DNA from: Lota lota
Taxonomy: Eukaryota > Chordata > Actinopteri > Gadiformes > Lotidae
NCBI GenBank assembly: GCA_026745465.1
Contig: JACYXH010000178.1
Span: forward strand, 124,001-188,000
DNA: 64,000 nt
Direction: 5' to 3'
Shown here: positions 23,701 through 34,421 of the stretch, piece by piece
How the letters are laid out: every line of letters starts with the position of its first letter
How positions within the stretch are numbered: the first letter of the stretch is position 1
Translations under genes and position numbers: made by a program
The notes under the pieces: model-generated
What the model saw: the letters and a program-made list of their open reading frames with translations, nothing else
Databases searched by the model: none
What the model was told of the DNA's origin: nothing

Positions 23701-23985
23701 GTTTGTCATTAACTTTTCACTGAATTGACTACAATCAGCCAATCATAGCCGTCAACATATTGCCATATTAAAACTGCAGTAGCATATGAAGATGGCTATC
23801 GCATGTATTGTTGTAGCCCGGTGTTCCTCATGTGTATGATAGAAGGGCGGCATATATTTGGCTGGTTTAGTGAGTCTCAGTTAGGCAGTATATTTACTCT
23901 ATTTTGTCTTTCTAACTTTTCTTTTTGTGGCACCATAATAGTTTCCTCGTGGACACAGAATGAGACTAAAGTCCCTTAAAAAACG

Positions 23986-23990
<5 letters not shown>

Positions 23991-24038
<48 letters not shown>

Positions 24039-24049
24039 CGCACGCGCAT
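23991..24049. repeat. (GT)n/(GC)n tract
   Basis: About 20 GT units pass into alternating GC (cgcgcgcgcg) at the end of copy A, 90 bp before the duplication junction. The matching place in copy B (39580-39605) has only a short TG-rich stretch. Confidence 0.92.
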
Positions 24050-24137
24050 TATACGTACGCATTATCTTTCATAACAGAAAGCGCTGAGATTCTTGAAGAG
24101 ACCTGATAGCTGGCTTCAGAGTTTTTTTTCTTCTGTA

Positions 24138-24208
24138 ACCGTCGGGAGAGCGACCGGCTCCCCTTACCAGCTCAGCACTGAGAATCGCTACCCTCTGGAA
24201 GTCATCAG
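24138..24208 (+). pseudogene. Duplicated fragment of tmem231 exon 6 with U12 donor
   Basis: Matches tmem231 exon 6 from accgtcgg (15475) to its 3' end (gtcatcag), with a few substitutions, and continues into the same U12 donor ATATCCTTTC at 24209. The first ~35 nt of the exon and its acceptor are missing, as the duplication junction falls inside the exon. It is a non-functional relic. Confidence 0.92.
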
Positions 24209-24229
24209 ATATCCTTTCATGACGATGAA

Positions 24230-24323
24230 TCTCTCACACACACACGCACACACACACGCACACACGCACACACGCACGCACGCACGCACGCACGCACCCA
24301 CCCACCCACCCACCCACCCACCC

Positions 24324-24398
<75 letters not shown>

Positions 24399-24400
24399 AC
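24230..24400. repeat. Compound (CA)n/(GCAC)n/(CCCA)n/poly(C) tract
   Basis: A patchwork of CA, CGCA, CCCA units and ~30 C in a row, then (CA)n again. It occupies the place of the CA repeat behind native tmem231 exon 6 and so probably grew from it. Confidence 0.95.
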
Positions 24401-24929
24401 AGAGCGACATGATACCCCCAGAGGTTAGAACACGCTCCCTGGGCAGCACCACTCACATCCTCATGTTGTACTGAGGGCAGACTGGACGCTGCAGTGATGC
24501 TGACCTCTTGAGGTACATAGTGGTATTGGGCCGGTTTCAGCTAGGCTAGCTGCTAACTTCAGAAAATATATCCACAAGACGTCTATAGGCATAAAAAGGG
24601 GGTAAAATATGAATTCTGTGATCAAGGTAACGAGGACTAAGACATACTGTTAAAAAACGGAATATTTGTTTATTTATTTGTAGAATTTAGTTCAAACAAC
24701 CACTAGTTACAAACTGCATCTGGGGTGGTATTCTGAACATTTCACAATGTGTATGGGGAGCATGCCTCTCAAACAAATTGCTATGGCTTAAAGACTATAG
24801 ATCACACTGCTTAGATATTTAAATGTGAGTGACTGTAGAAGAAGATGAACATTTCGATGTAACATTTGTCTATGTAGTATAAAACCGTAGGAGCAGCAGC
24901 AGTTTACAAATTGTGAACAGTGTGTGGCA

Positions 24930-25270
24930 TCTGCTCACTGTTTGTCCTCTCTATGTTCCTCCTCTCCCTCTCTCCTCTGTTCCTCCTCTCTGTCTCTCCA
25001 CTCTCTGTTTGTCTTCTCTGTCTCTCCTCTCTCCATTGGTCCTTTCTCTGTACCTCCTCTTTCTCTGCTTATCCTCACTTTTGGTCCTCTCTGTCTCTCC
25101 TCTATTTGTCATCTGTTCCCCCTCTCTCTCTCTCCTCTCTCCGTTTGTCCTCTCTGTTCCTCCTCTCTTTGTCTCTCCTTTCTGTTTGTCCTCTCTCTGT
25201 TCCTCCTCTCTGTCTCTCCTCTCTGTTCCTCCTCTCTCTGTTCTCTCTGTTCCTCCTCTCCCTGTGTTCT
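24930..25270. repeat. Pyrimidine-rich (CTCTCTGTTCCTCCT-like) minisatellite
   Basis: Irregular repeats of ctctctgt / tcctcctctc over about 340 bp. Long open frames in all three plus-strand frames come from this composition and do not look like proteins. Confidence 0.9.
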
Positions 25271-25289
25271 GTGCATCACTGCCTGCTTC

Positions 25290-26800
25290 ACCACTGTATG
25301 CAAAACAATGTTTAAATTGAAGAAAAGAGGGCTTCAGCACACCGTATCTTTTCAAGTATCACTTTATTAGCATTTTAAAGTTTGTAACAAATCTGAGTTA
25401 TTCGAACTTTACTTTTATTTATTTTTTTTGCATTCACTTTGAGGTCCAGTTCTTTTGCTGGCTTGCTTTTTTACGTTTTAGAAATTGCCGTACATCTATT
25501 TGATAGGAATCCAGACATGCTAGTTAACCTAAGCCTGTAGTCAGTGACCTGAGTGTTTTTAATGCCTCTGTTTGTAACTTTAATGTTCTTGTTATTATAG
25601 CCAGCTGGGGCTGTGATAGCCCCAATCAATTGCTAGAAATGTTCTAGCTATTGATTATCAGAATTCCTAACAAAAAAGTTGGCCTTAACTTGTATCATTA
25701 GGCTCCACTGACTTCCCTTTTCTCTCCACAACTAAATTGTGTAGCAGGTAACCTGCTCCGCCCTGCCTACATGTCCCATGTCCAATTTCTTTCCGTGGGG
25801 AAGGTGATTAACAAGAGCTGAGAGTAATCTTTTAAACACAGCAGAGTGTGTAAGTTTTAAATGAGCAAGTATAAATATAATTATGACAGCACAAACGCAG
25901 AGTTACACAGATTAAATTGTGTGCATGATAATCATACCTGATGCAAGAAGACAGAGAATGCAGTTGACATCATGGGCGCTCTGTGGCCCATGAACAGAGA
26001 GATCAGTAACAGGGGAAGATCAAGCCTCTTATGAGCAAAAGTTATCAAACAGATAGGAGTGCGGTCCAGCTGACTTAGTACATTTAGAGTCAAATCTATA
26101 GAATCATCACCCAGATAAATGTTAATAATTTTGCCAGAGTTTGCTAAAGCAATCATCTTTTCATTAAACAGTTACTCTTTATCTTTCCTGAGGAGATTGG
26201 CATCTTGGAACACACTTAGTGCGGTTTACCATTGTTTTTGGGTCCTAAAGGCTCAATAGCGCCACCATGCATTGTGGTGATATATGTGCTATGGGATTTT
26301 TGGTTCCCCTTGCCACTCTTCATCTTCAATGTGGATGTTTAGTTTGTGTCTATGTGTGTTCTGTGAGTCAGGTTTGTTGATGTTTGCCTCCATACTACGC
26401 TTGGTCATGTTATGCCTAAGGGTATAATAGACTCACGTTGGGATCAAAGTAACAGTCCACCTAGAAAGCCTGTATCGCCAGAACCACCCACACCACAGCC
26501 GCAGTTACGAGCGTGCAGTCGATCCAATGACCTCGTTTGCCGGGTTGCCTTCTTCTTTTCCCCTTGGTCACCTCCTGTGTCATTTCCACGATTAGGGAGC
26601 ATCTGATCCTCGGTTGGCGCCCTCAGTTTGCCCTTGGTTGGAGCCTCTGGTCAGCTCATGTCTGTTGTCCTTGGTTAGATGCCTGTTGGTGCCCTTTTTA
26701 GGCAACTGCCGTGGAGCCATTGGTCAGGGGTTAGGACCGCAGTCCTAGTTACCGCAAGGATCTCAGTCGGTTGGCTGTATCGGGCGTCCCAGTTTAGTAC
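25290..26800. other. Intergenic, no recognised gene
   Basis: Ordinary intergenic DNA of mixed composition within duplication copy B. Short open frames here (for example 25932-26156 on the minus strand) match nothing I recognise. Confidence 0.5.
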
Positions 26801-26819
26801 AGATAAAGTAAATAACTAC

Positions 26820-27240
26820 TTTGACATTTTCCAGTCTTTATTTAGGCCCCATCACAGTACAGGGACTGCTCTTATCAAGGTTATGAATGACAATAATCTC
26901 AATAAAGATTCTGGTAAATCTTTAATCTTTAATCAGAACTTGCTGCTGCATTTGATACAGTTGAACATAATATATAATAGACAGACTTGAACAATGGTTT
27001 GGTCTATCTAACATGGTCCTGAATTAGTTAATGTCTTACCTTCAAGACAGACTTTAATTTGTATCAATTGGTAGCTGTACAGGACATCAGAGCGTCTACC
27101 AACAACGTGTGGAGTTCCAAAAGGGTAGATTCTCAGACCTCTGTTATTCAATCTTTACATACTCCCGTTAGCTAAAAACATTCAGAATTGTACGGTTTCA
27201 AACCCATGTACTCAGATGTCACTCAATAGACATAGCTGTG
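26820..27240 (+). pseudogene. Degenerate LINE reverse transcriptase fragment
   Basis: The plus-strand frame reads FRPHHSTGTALIKVMND at about 26841-26891, a motif of non-LTR reverse transcriptases. Near 27108 another frame reads CGVPKG, stop, then LRPLLFNLYILPLA, the decayed GVPQGS-LGPLLF-LY block. Stops and frameshifts separate the pieces. Likely a Rex1/Babar-type remnant. Confidence 0.7.
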
Positions 27241-28230
27241 TTACGAAATTAATACAGTTCAGTAGAGTAAAAATCAAGCTAGAACCCTTGGTGTTGGATT
27301 CCAATATCTTGACCCAGTATGAATAGTTTGATTCGTCAATTAGACCCACATTTTCCTTTTTAACATTGTTGGGGGCATTACGGGTGTTGTCTGGGGAGGC
27401 TCTTGCTCATTTGGTCGTCGCCCAATGTCTTATTTGTCCAGCAAAACGACCTAATAGTCCAATTTACAAGACCCTCCAAAAGTGAAACGTAACGTTTCAA
27501 GGCATGCAACATACATTTAAGTTTCCAGACAAAACAACCTATAATTGCATATATGAATCTTTACTAATAAGTAGTTACGCACCGAGTTATGCAGGAATCT
27601 CGAGCTCTTCTGTATTTCTGTATTAGCCTATATGTTCGTTAAAATACACAATTTCAAAGTGATCAAGAGAATTCGACTTATTTATAATATATTTCATTGT
27701 TTACAGTATAATATAAAAATGTATAACGAAACAGGCATGTATCCAGTGTAAGAAATAAGCAAAAATAACCAAATGAAATCTGGACATAAAGGAAGTTAGA
27801 AATAAAGTTAATGAGCGTAATCTAAAGGTCAGAGATGAGTTTGTTAGAGCTTGCTCAATAAGCAGCCAGTGTATGACCAATCCTCTTACTATCAAAAATG
27901 TAAGTAACTTTATCCAAGCCTCATTATATAAACCTTACAATTTGCAAATATTAACTTAACGGTCTGAAACTCTTCTCATTTGCCAGAGCTTCAATTCGAC
28001 ATTAAAATGGTTGTTGACAAAATCGAAATATCATTAAGATCATGTGAAGTGCTATCCTGCCCAACGTTTTTTTTTTTTACATTGGGCTGAGTCTGTCCTT
28101 GCGTCCTGCTTTCATTTACATTTATGTGCGAGCCAAACTTGACTTATTTTGATCCAAGCCAAAGGAAGCGTACAACTTTGGGCTTTGTTTAATGACCACC
28201 TATTCTCTTTTTTATCATCTGATATATATA

Positions 28231-28310
28231 TACTGCTCAAAAAAATAAAGGGAACACTTGGAGTTACATTGTGTTGTTTAAGTGTTCCCTTTATTTTTTT
28301 GAGCAGTATA
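28231..28310. mobile_element. Palindromic ~80-bp MITE, copy 2
   Basis: Same ends as the copy at 13473, with the loop reversed. Copy A of the segmental duplication has the empty site (ttttatcatctgtcc near 19715). Here atcatctg is present on both sides of the insert. Confidence 0.88.
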
Positions 28311-28566
28311 TATCATCTGTCCAGGAAGGCATCTACCAATCCTTTCAGCATCTGAACAATGTGCTCCGCCTACTGTTTTATAATCTCTTACCTCTTTGCC
28401 CTGCCCACTTACCCACTCCAATATCCTTTGTGCAGCAGCTTCAGAGTAATAGAAAACCATAAGTGGCTTACAGCAGAGAATGAGGGAACTCTCACAGTTT
28501 CTCTGACACGGTTCCTCCTGAGCCACTGAAAGAGAGACTGACTGCCTTGGACCCCAGGCCGGCAAC

Positions 28567-29760
28567 ATGATTCGCTGGAGACTGGGCCCATTGACCTTGG
28601 CTTTCCTGGTGCTTCTCCAAAGCACTGCGGTGGTGCTGCTGCTCGGCTGGTACAGTCAAGGCAGCCCCTGCCGGCGGCCCTCGCAAACCCAGGGTAAGGT
28701 CCACGTGCTGCTGCTCTCGTCCTGGCGCTCCGGCTCCTCCTTCGTGGGCCAAGTCTTCAGCCAGCATCCCTCTGTCTTCTATCTGATGGAGCCCGCCTGG
28801 CACGTCTGGTCCCAACTGTCAAACTACGGAGCCCGCAAGCTGAAGATGGCGGTGAGGGACCTGGTCCGCAGCGTGTTCCAGTGTGACCTTTCAGTACTGG
28901 ATGCCTACCTACCTGAGCAGCAAAACGTGTCCTCGCTGTTCATGTGGAGCCAGAGCCGGGCGCTCTGCTCCCCACCGGCGTGTGCGCTCACACCCCGCGA
29001 CCGCCTCAGTGACCCGGCGGAGTGCTCGAAGCACTGTGGCACCAGGGGGATGCGGTGGGCTGCGGAGGCCTGCCGCAGCTACAGCCACGTGGTGCTGAAG
29101 GTGACACGCATCTTTGAGCTGGAGTCCCTCTACCCTCTCCTCCGGGACCCCAGCCTGGACCTGCGGATCGTCCACCTGGTGCGAGACCCGCGGGCCGTGG
29201 TGTTCTCCAGGGAACACACTGCCAGCGCCTTCCGCAGGGACAACGGCATTACGCTGGACCACGCCAAAGTCCCAGAACAACAAGAGCAGCTGGCGGTCAT
29301 ACAAGCGGTGTGTCGCAGCCACGTGCGCATCCACGAGAAAGCCACCCAGAAGCCCCCGGACTTCCTGAGGGGCCGCTACAAGATGGTGCGTTATGAGGAC
29401 ATAGTGCTGAACACCCTGGAGGAGGTCAACAACCTATACAAATTTGTCGGCCTGGAGATGACCACGCAGGTTGGAGAATGGATCTACAAAGTCACCCATG
29501 GGAAAGACTCTAGAGGCGGCACCTTCCAGATCATCTCACAGAATGCTACATACCTCTCCCAGGCATGGCGCGCCACACTGGACCACGTCAAGGTCGGGCG
29601 TATCCAGGAGTTGTGTAAAGGTGCCATGTCGTTGCTAGGGTACAGGATAGTTAATGGTGTTCAAGAACAGAAAGGAGTCGATGTGGACACTGTCATCCCT
29701 AAGGAAGGGTACGAATTTAGCTGGCTCCCTGCCAAAACAGAGGCTGACAAAGCTAAATAA
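28567..29760 (+). CDS. GlcNAc 6-O-sulfotransferase, CHST5/CHST6-like, copy B
   Basis: A 397-residue single-exon paralogue of the gene at 20149, about 95% identical in protein by hand count (about 20 replacements). The PAPS-binding motifs (SSWRSGSSF, LVRDPRAV), signal anchor, cysteines and sequons are all kept, so it should be active. Differences include T2I, L22V, L23V, A41T, R78W, H101R, L154S, H170R, L213F and L224R, and the C-terminus ends in AK instead of G. Only about three silent codon differences were found. The upstream region aligns with copy A. The copy A signal AATAAA reads AATGAA here (near 29905); an AATAAA is next seen near 30666, beyond the solo LTR. Confidence 0.94.
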   Translation: MIRWRLGPLTLAFLVLLQSTAVVLLLGWYSQGSPCRRPSQTQGKVHVLLLSSWRSGSSFVGQVFSQHPSVFYLMEPAWHVWSQLSNYGARKLKMAVRDLVRSVFQCDLSVLDAYLPEQQNVSSLFMWSQSRALCSPPACALTPRDRLSDPAECSKHCGTRGMRWAAEACRSYSHVVLKVTRIFELESLYPLLRDPSLDLRIVHLVRDPRAVVFSREHTASAFRRDNGITLDHAKVPEQQEQLAVIQAVCRSHVRIHEKATQKPPDFLRGRYKMVRYEDIVLNTLEEVNNLYKFVGLEMTTQVGEWIYKVTHGKDSRGGTFQIISQNATYLSQAWRATLDHVKVGRIQELCKGAMSLLGYRIVNGVQEQKGVDVDTVIPKEGYEFSWLPAKTEADKAK

Positions 29761-29959
29761 AAGTATAGCCGCTTGGAGACACTTCTGTGGAGACTACACA
29801 CCTACTTTTCATAGTCCTGACTGACACAATGCTTTCACTAACACGGTGTGTCTGCTTCGACTGAATGACAAGATGCCCAAGTGTTAATGCAATGTTTTGT
29901 GTTGAATGAACTGTGACCTGTCAAAGTGGTACCAGTGCATATAGGCCTACTATATACTA

Positions 29960-30570
29960 TGTAGCAACCCGGTTCCACTACGTGGTCGTCTCCCCCCAGT
30001 GAACACAAGCCGGAAGTCAGTTTGAGCCAAAAAGGCGTATTTATTCACACAGAAAATAAATCATATACTTAGGCCGTGCCTACCAAACAGTCACGGTCCA
30101 TTAATGTTCGGACTGCGTTCTCCGTCTCCTCTCCGGGGACGTATCGTCGTCGAGGGGTCTCCTTCGTCGTACCGCAGCCGAGCGATCTCCTCCCCGCCCA
30201 ATGCACGTAGAGCGATCTCCTTCTCCTCTCGTGTTGTGGGTCGCTGTCGAGCGATCGCTTCTCCCGTATCGCTGCCGAGCGGTCTCCCTTCTGTCTCGGC
30301 CGAGCGATCTCTTCTCCGCTCTTTTCCTCTCGTTGGCGCCGAGGGATCTCCTCCTCGTGTCGCCGAGGTTCCTCGTGTCGCCGAGGTTCCTCCCGTAAGC
30401 CACGCCGAGCGCCGCTTATGTACGCGTCTTCTCCGTCGGCGCAGGTGTCGCCCATTCCGTTGATTGCCGCCAGCGGTAATGAGCTCCGGTGTGCGGTCTT
30501 CCGGAGAGCGGTGGTAAACTCCGTCTACCACCGCTCCCCTGAGCCGCTGTTCTGGCGCCGGGTTGCCACA
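29960..30570. mobile_element. Probable solo LTR, 611 bp
   Basis: GC-rich block starting TGTAGCAACCCGG and ending CCGGGTTGCCACA, flanked by ACTA on both sides (29956-29959, 30571-30574). Copy A has one uninterrupted site (tatactagtattcc near 21535). The TG...CA ends and 4-bp duplication fit a solo LTR. Long open frames on both strands are due to GC richness and have no recognised homologue. Confidence 0.75.
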
Positions 30571-30834
30571 ACTAGTTTTCAGTAGTGCTCAGTAGTGCTC
30601 TCCTTTAGTTTAGCAATAACTATATCAAAGTTGTTGTGTCATATTAAAACATTCCAGTGTTTTGCAATAAAACAGCATCTGACACTTTGTTGAGCTGCTA
30701 CCCAACATACAATTTAAATGAGCCTTGTCATTTGAATATGTACATATCTGCTATTTCACATGATTAATCTTAGTTTTTCATTTTGGTAGATAAATAAATC
30801 ATACACACAACCACTTTTTTGGTGTACTATCTAT

Positions 30835-31030
30835 TTAAATAATACAATATGTACAGTATTGTACTGTATTACAGTAAGATACAATATGTACCGTCATATA
30901 ATACATTACATATTGTTTTGTACTGTATGCAATACAATATGTACTGTATTGCATCATATAACACAGTGCATATTGTATTGTACAGGACATACAGTACAAT
31001 ACAATATGTACTGTATTACATGAAGCAATA
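30835..31030. repeat. AT-rich minisatellite (tacagtacaatacaatatg type)
   Basis: Irregular, partly palindromic units around acaatatgtactgtatt. Near palindromes allow hairpins on both strands. Not seen in copy A. Confidence 0.85.
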
Positions 31031-31122
31031 CAATTCAAAACTATTTCAAAGGGGGGATTGTATCTCTTCAATGTCTTTAAATAACTGTACAACATTTATT
31101 TAAATTGAATTAAATCTCTTTC

Positions 31123-31439
31123 TGTTACGTTGTCTGTTACGCTGACAGGACGAGAACCCAAATGCGGACACTACGAGGCGGAGATGTGATAGATTCCAAA
31201 AGATTTATTTTCCAAAAGAACAGGTTAGGGGTAGACAGGGAGAGAATAACGATATCTGTTTACTGGAACGAAGTAACTAACACGAGGTGGTTAAACAACG
31301 ATCTGGCACCGGCTGCTAGGAAGACTGGTGATTAAGTAGAGTGCGGTGATTGTTTAATTGAAGGCTGGTGTGGAAAGCAGAGTGCACGAGGTGGAATAGC
31401 AGCCGGCGCCCCTAGGTAGTGGAAGAGGGTGTCATGACA
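31123..31439 (-). repeat. 3' LTR of the gypsy element
   Basis: 317 bp, identical to the other LTR except for two visible differences (tgattaag/tgtttaag and cctaggtag/cctgggtag), so about 99.4% identical. Confidence 0.96.
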
Positions 31440-33391
31440 GTACCCCCTCCTCTACGGACGCCTCCAGGCGGACGCACAGGATGGTCAGGGTGCAGACGGT
31501 GGAAGTCCTTAATGAGAGTAGGGTCAAGGATGTGACTCCGCGGAACCCAGGAGCGTTCCTCTGGTCCGTACCCCTCCCAGTCCACAAGGTACTGGTGGCC
31601 CCGGCCGCGACGACGCACGTCTAAGAGACGACGAACTGTCCAGGATGGGTGGTCGTCGATCATCCGGGGGGGTGGCGGCGCTGGGGTGGGGGGCGACAGT
31701 GGGCTGGAGGAGACGGGCTTAAGCTGGGAGACGTGGAAGGTGGGGTGAACACGGAGAGACGAGGGGAGTTTGAGACAGACGGCACAGGGATTAACAATGG
31801 ACTCGACAGGAAACGGGCCGATGAAGCGGGGGGAGAGCTTCTGGTTGAACCCCTTCAGGGGGAGGTCCTTGGATCGAAGCCAAACTTTCTGTCCCGGGAT
31901 GTACTGGGGGGCTGGAAGGCGATGCTTGTTAGCTTGCCGCTGGGAGCGAGACGATGCCTGGAGAAGCGCAGCCCGAGCGCGTTTCCATGTGCGCTGACAT
32001 CGTTGCAGGTGGGCCTGGACCGAGGGAACAGAGATCTCTGCCTCCAGGGAGGGAAATAGGGGTGGCTGGTACCCCAGAGAGCACATAAAGGGGGAGAGAC
32101 CTGTGGAGGCGTTCACAAGGGTGTTGTGTGCGTACTCCACCCAAGCGAGTTGAGAGCTCCAAGTCGCGGAGTTGGTCTCTGTGATGCAGCGAAGGGTGGC
32201 CTCCATCTCCTGGTTAACCCTCTCCGACTGGCCGTTGGACTGGGGATGGTATCCCGAGGAAAGACTGACCGAGATCCCCAAGGCTGTACAGAAGGCGCGC
32301 CAGACTTGGGAGGTGAACTGAGGACCTCGGTCCGAAACGACGTCCACCGGGATACCATGCTGACGGAAGACGTGAGAAACAAGGACATCCGCGGTCTCCC
32401 TGGCAGAGGGAAGTTTTGGGAGGGCTAGAAAATGGGCGGACTTGGAAAAGCGGTCGATCACCGTGAGAATAGTGGTGTTCCCTTCCGAAGGGGGGAGACC
32501 GGTGACGAAGTCCAGAGCAATGTGGGACCAAGGACGACTGGGAATGGGGAGGGGACGAAGTAAGCCGGAGCGGGGTTGGGTGGAGGTCTTGCGAGCGCAG
32601 GTGGAACAAGCCGCGATGAATGAACGGACATCCACGTTCATGGTTGGCCACCAGAACCGACGGCGAACGAAGTCCAGGGTACGGGTCACACCTGGATGGC
32701 AGGATAGTTTTACGGCCAGTAGCTCTCGGTTGCCTACGTCATAATTCCTCTCGGGAGGTGTCAAGCGGCGAGAGAAAAAGGCGCACGGGTGCATTTTCTG
32801 ATCTGAGGAGGAGCGCTGGGAGAGAACCGCGCCCACGCCGGTGTCAGAAGCGTCGACCTCCACAACGAACTGGTTGGCGGGGTTGGGTTGAATGAGGATC
32901 GGAGAAGAGACGAAGCGCTTCTTGAGGGCTGCGAACGCTGTTTCGGCCTCCGGAGTCCACAGGAAGCGGCTCCTAATTGAGGTCAAGGCCGTGAGGGGTG
33001 CTGCGACCTGGCTGTAGCCACGGATGAAACGCCGGTAGAAGTTGGCGAAGCCCAGGAACTGCTGGAGCTTCTTGCGAGAAGTGGGAGTGGGCCACTCGGT
33101 CACCGCTGAAACCTTTGCAGGATCCATCCTCACTTGTCCCTGGCCGATGATGTACCCCAGGAATGAAGTGGAAGTGACGTGGAACTCGCACTTCTCAGCC
33201 TTCATGAATAGCCGGTTCTCTAGTAGCCGCTGGAGAACCTGCCGGACGTGAACCTTATGCTCCTCCAGCGACCCGGAGAAAACGAGGATGTGATCTAAGT
33301 AGATGAAGACGGAACGATTCAACATGTCACGAAGGACGTCGTTGACAAGAGCTTGGAAGACCCCGGGGGCGTTGGTGAGACCGAATGGCAT
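31412..33391 (-). pseudogene. Gypsy pol, 3' part: RT palm, broken RNase H, integrase, chromodomain
   Basis: Open frame of 659 codons. RT from [10 protein letters not shown] with the catalytic box reading YLDH where YLDD is the rule (about residues 31-34). RNase H begins ([17 protein letters not shown]) but jumps at about residue 229 (nt ~32704) directly to the integrase zinc-binding region (CHPGVTRT), so most of RNase H is deleted. Integrase has DFVTG, SDRGPQF and NQE as the D,D,E set. A C-terminal chromodomain (about 588-640, [17 protein letters not shown]) marks it as a chromovirus. The long antisense frames over this region are shadows. Confidence 0.92.
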
Positions 33392-34014
33392 TACCAGATA
33401 CTCAAAATGTCCCAGGGGTGTGTTGAATGCGGTCTTCCACTCATCCCCCTCCCTGATGCGGACCAGATGATATGCGTTGCGAGCTTTGAAAATATCGTGG
33501 CGCCGTGGAGGGGAATAAAGGCAGAGCTGATCAAGGGTAGGGGGTACTTGTTCTTAACGGTGATGTTGTTCAGGCCTCGGTAATCAATACAGGGGCGGAG
33601 AGAGTGGTCCTTCTTGGCGATGAAGAAGAAGCCTGCTCCAACTGGGGAAGACGAGGGACGGATAATCCCGGCTGCTAGAGACTCCTGGATATATTGTTCC
33701 ATGGATACACGTTCCGGGCGAGAGAGGTTGAATAAGCGACTGCTAGGCAGGGGGGCTCCAGGAAGCAGATCAATGGCGCAATCATATGGGCGATGAGGTG
33801 GCAGAGACATGGCGTGGGCCTCGCTGAAGACCTCTGCGAGGTCGTGGTACATCTCTGGAACCGAGGACAGGTCGGAAGGGGGTGGTGGCGGGGCTCGGGA
33901 TTCAGAGGAACGGGGGACTGTGCAGAACGGAGACACTGCGAAAGACAGAATGGACTCCAGGACGTTATGCGGCCCGCTCTCCAGTCGACATGGGGATTGT
34001 GAATCTGTAACCAA
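33391..34014 (-). pseudogene. Gypsy pol, RT N-terminal part in a different frame
   Basis: RT fingers region ([33 protein letters not shown]) is open in this frame but loses homology after about 33520; the following RT sequence is in the frame of the 3' part. Frame changes on both sides show at least two frameshifts in pol. Confidence 0.88.
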
Positions 34015-34421
34015 GGCAAACCCAGAACTACAGGCGTGAAAGGACAGTCTATCACATGAAGGGAGATATACTCACTATGATTACCGGAGATCAACAGGGA
34101 GACGGGAGACGTCCGACGCTCCACTCGGGCGAGAGGTTTCCCATTGAGTGCCTGGGCCTCTAGTGGAGACTCGAGAGGCGAAGTCTCAATCCCCAGTTGT
34201 TTGACCAGCTCACGGTCGATGAAAGACTCGTCTGCCCCCAAGTCCAGGAGGATCGAGAGCTGTTGGGATTGGTCCTGCCAGGATAAGATGGCGTCTAGTA
34301 GAGGTCGGGGAGCCGAGGGGTTGAGCGTTTGACTCACCAAAACCCCTCGAGTTATTGGCGAGCCGGACCGTTTCCCGGGCGAATGGGACAGGAGGACCGA
34401 TAATGGCCCGACTGACCACAA
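33990..34421 (-). pseudogene. Gypsy protease region
   Basis: Aspartic protease segment: LLDLGADESFID stands where the D-S/T-G active-site triad is expected (Asp-Leu-Gly here), followed by [17 protein letters not shown], the conserved ILG-like and substrate blocks. The frame overlaps gag by about 70 bp. After about 33990 the frame no longer encodes pol. Confidence 0.85.

Larger units (their letters stand above)
15475..24142. repeat. Segmental duplication, copy A (tmem231 exon 6 to spire2 intron 1)
   Basis: This segment is the first half of a tandem duplication. Blocks that align by eye with copy B: exon 6 (15475-15550 with 24138-24215), the chst region (about 19270-22000 with 27735-31122 and 35636-35850), a downstream block (about 23225-23850 with 36985-37560) and the end (about 23890-24140 with 39490-39712). 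Gene content: the 3' end of native tmem231 and chst copy A. It lacks the spire2 exon 1 region present in copy B. Confidence 0.85.

Noticed and set aside
24913..25370. Overlapping 130-150 codon Leu/Ser-rich frames on both strands
   Set aside because: Product of a CT-rich minisatellite; open in all frames, no domain, no conserved block.
30069..30531. Arg/Glu-rich frames on the minus strand in the GC-rich block
   Set aside because: They lie wholly inside the probable solo LTR and resemble no known protein.
31649..32895. Several antisense frames over the gypsy pol region
   Set aside because: Shadows of the minus-strand integrase and RNase H coding sequence.
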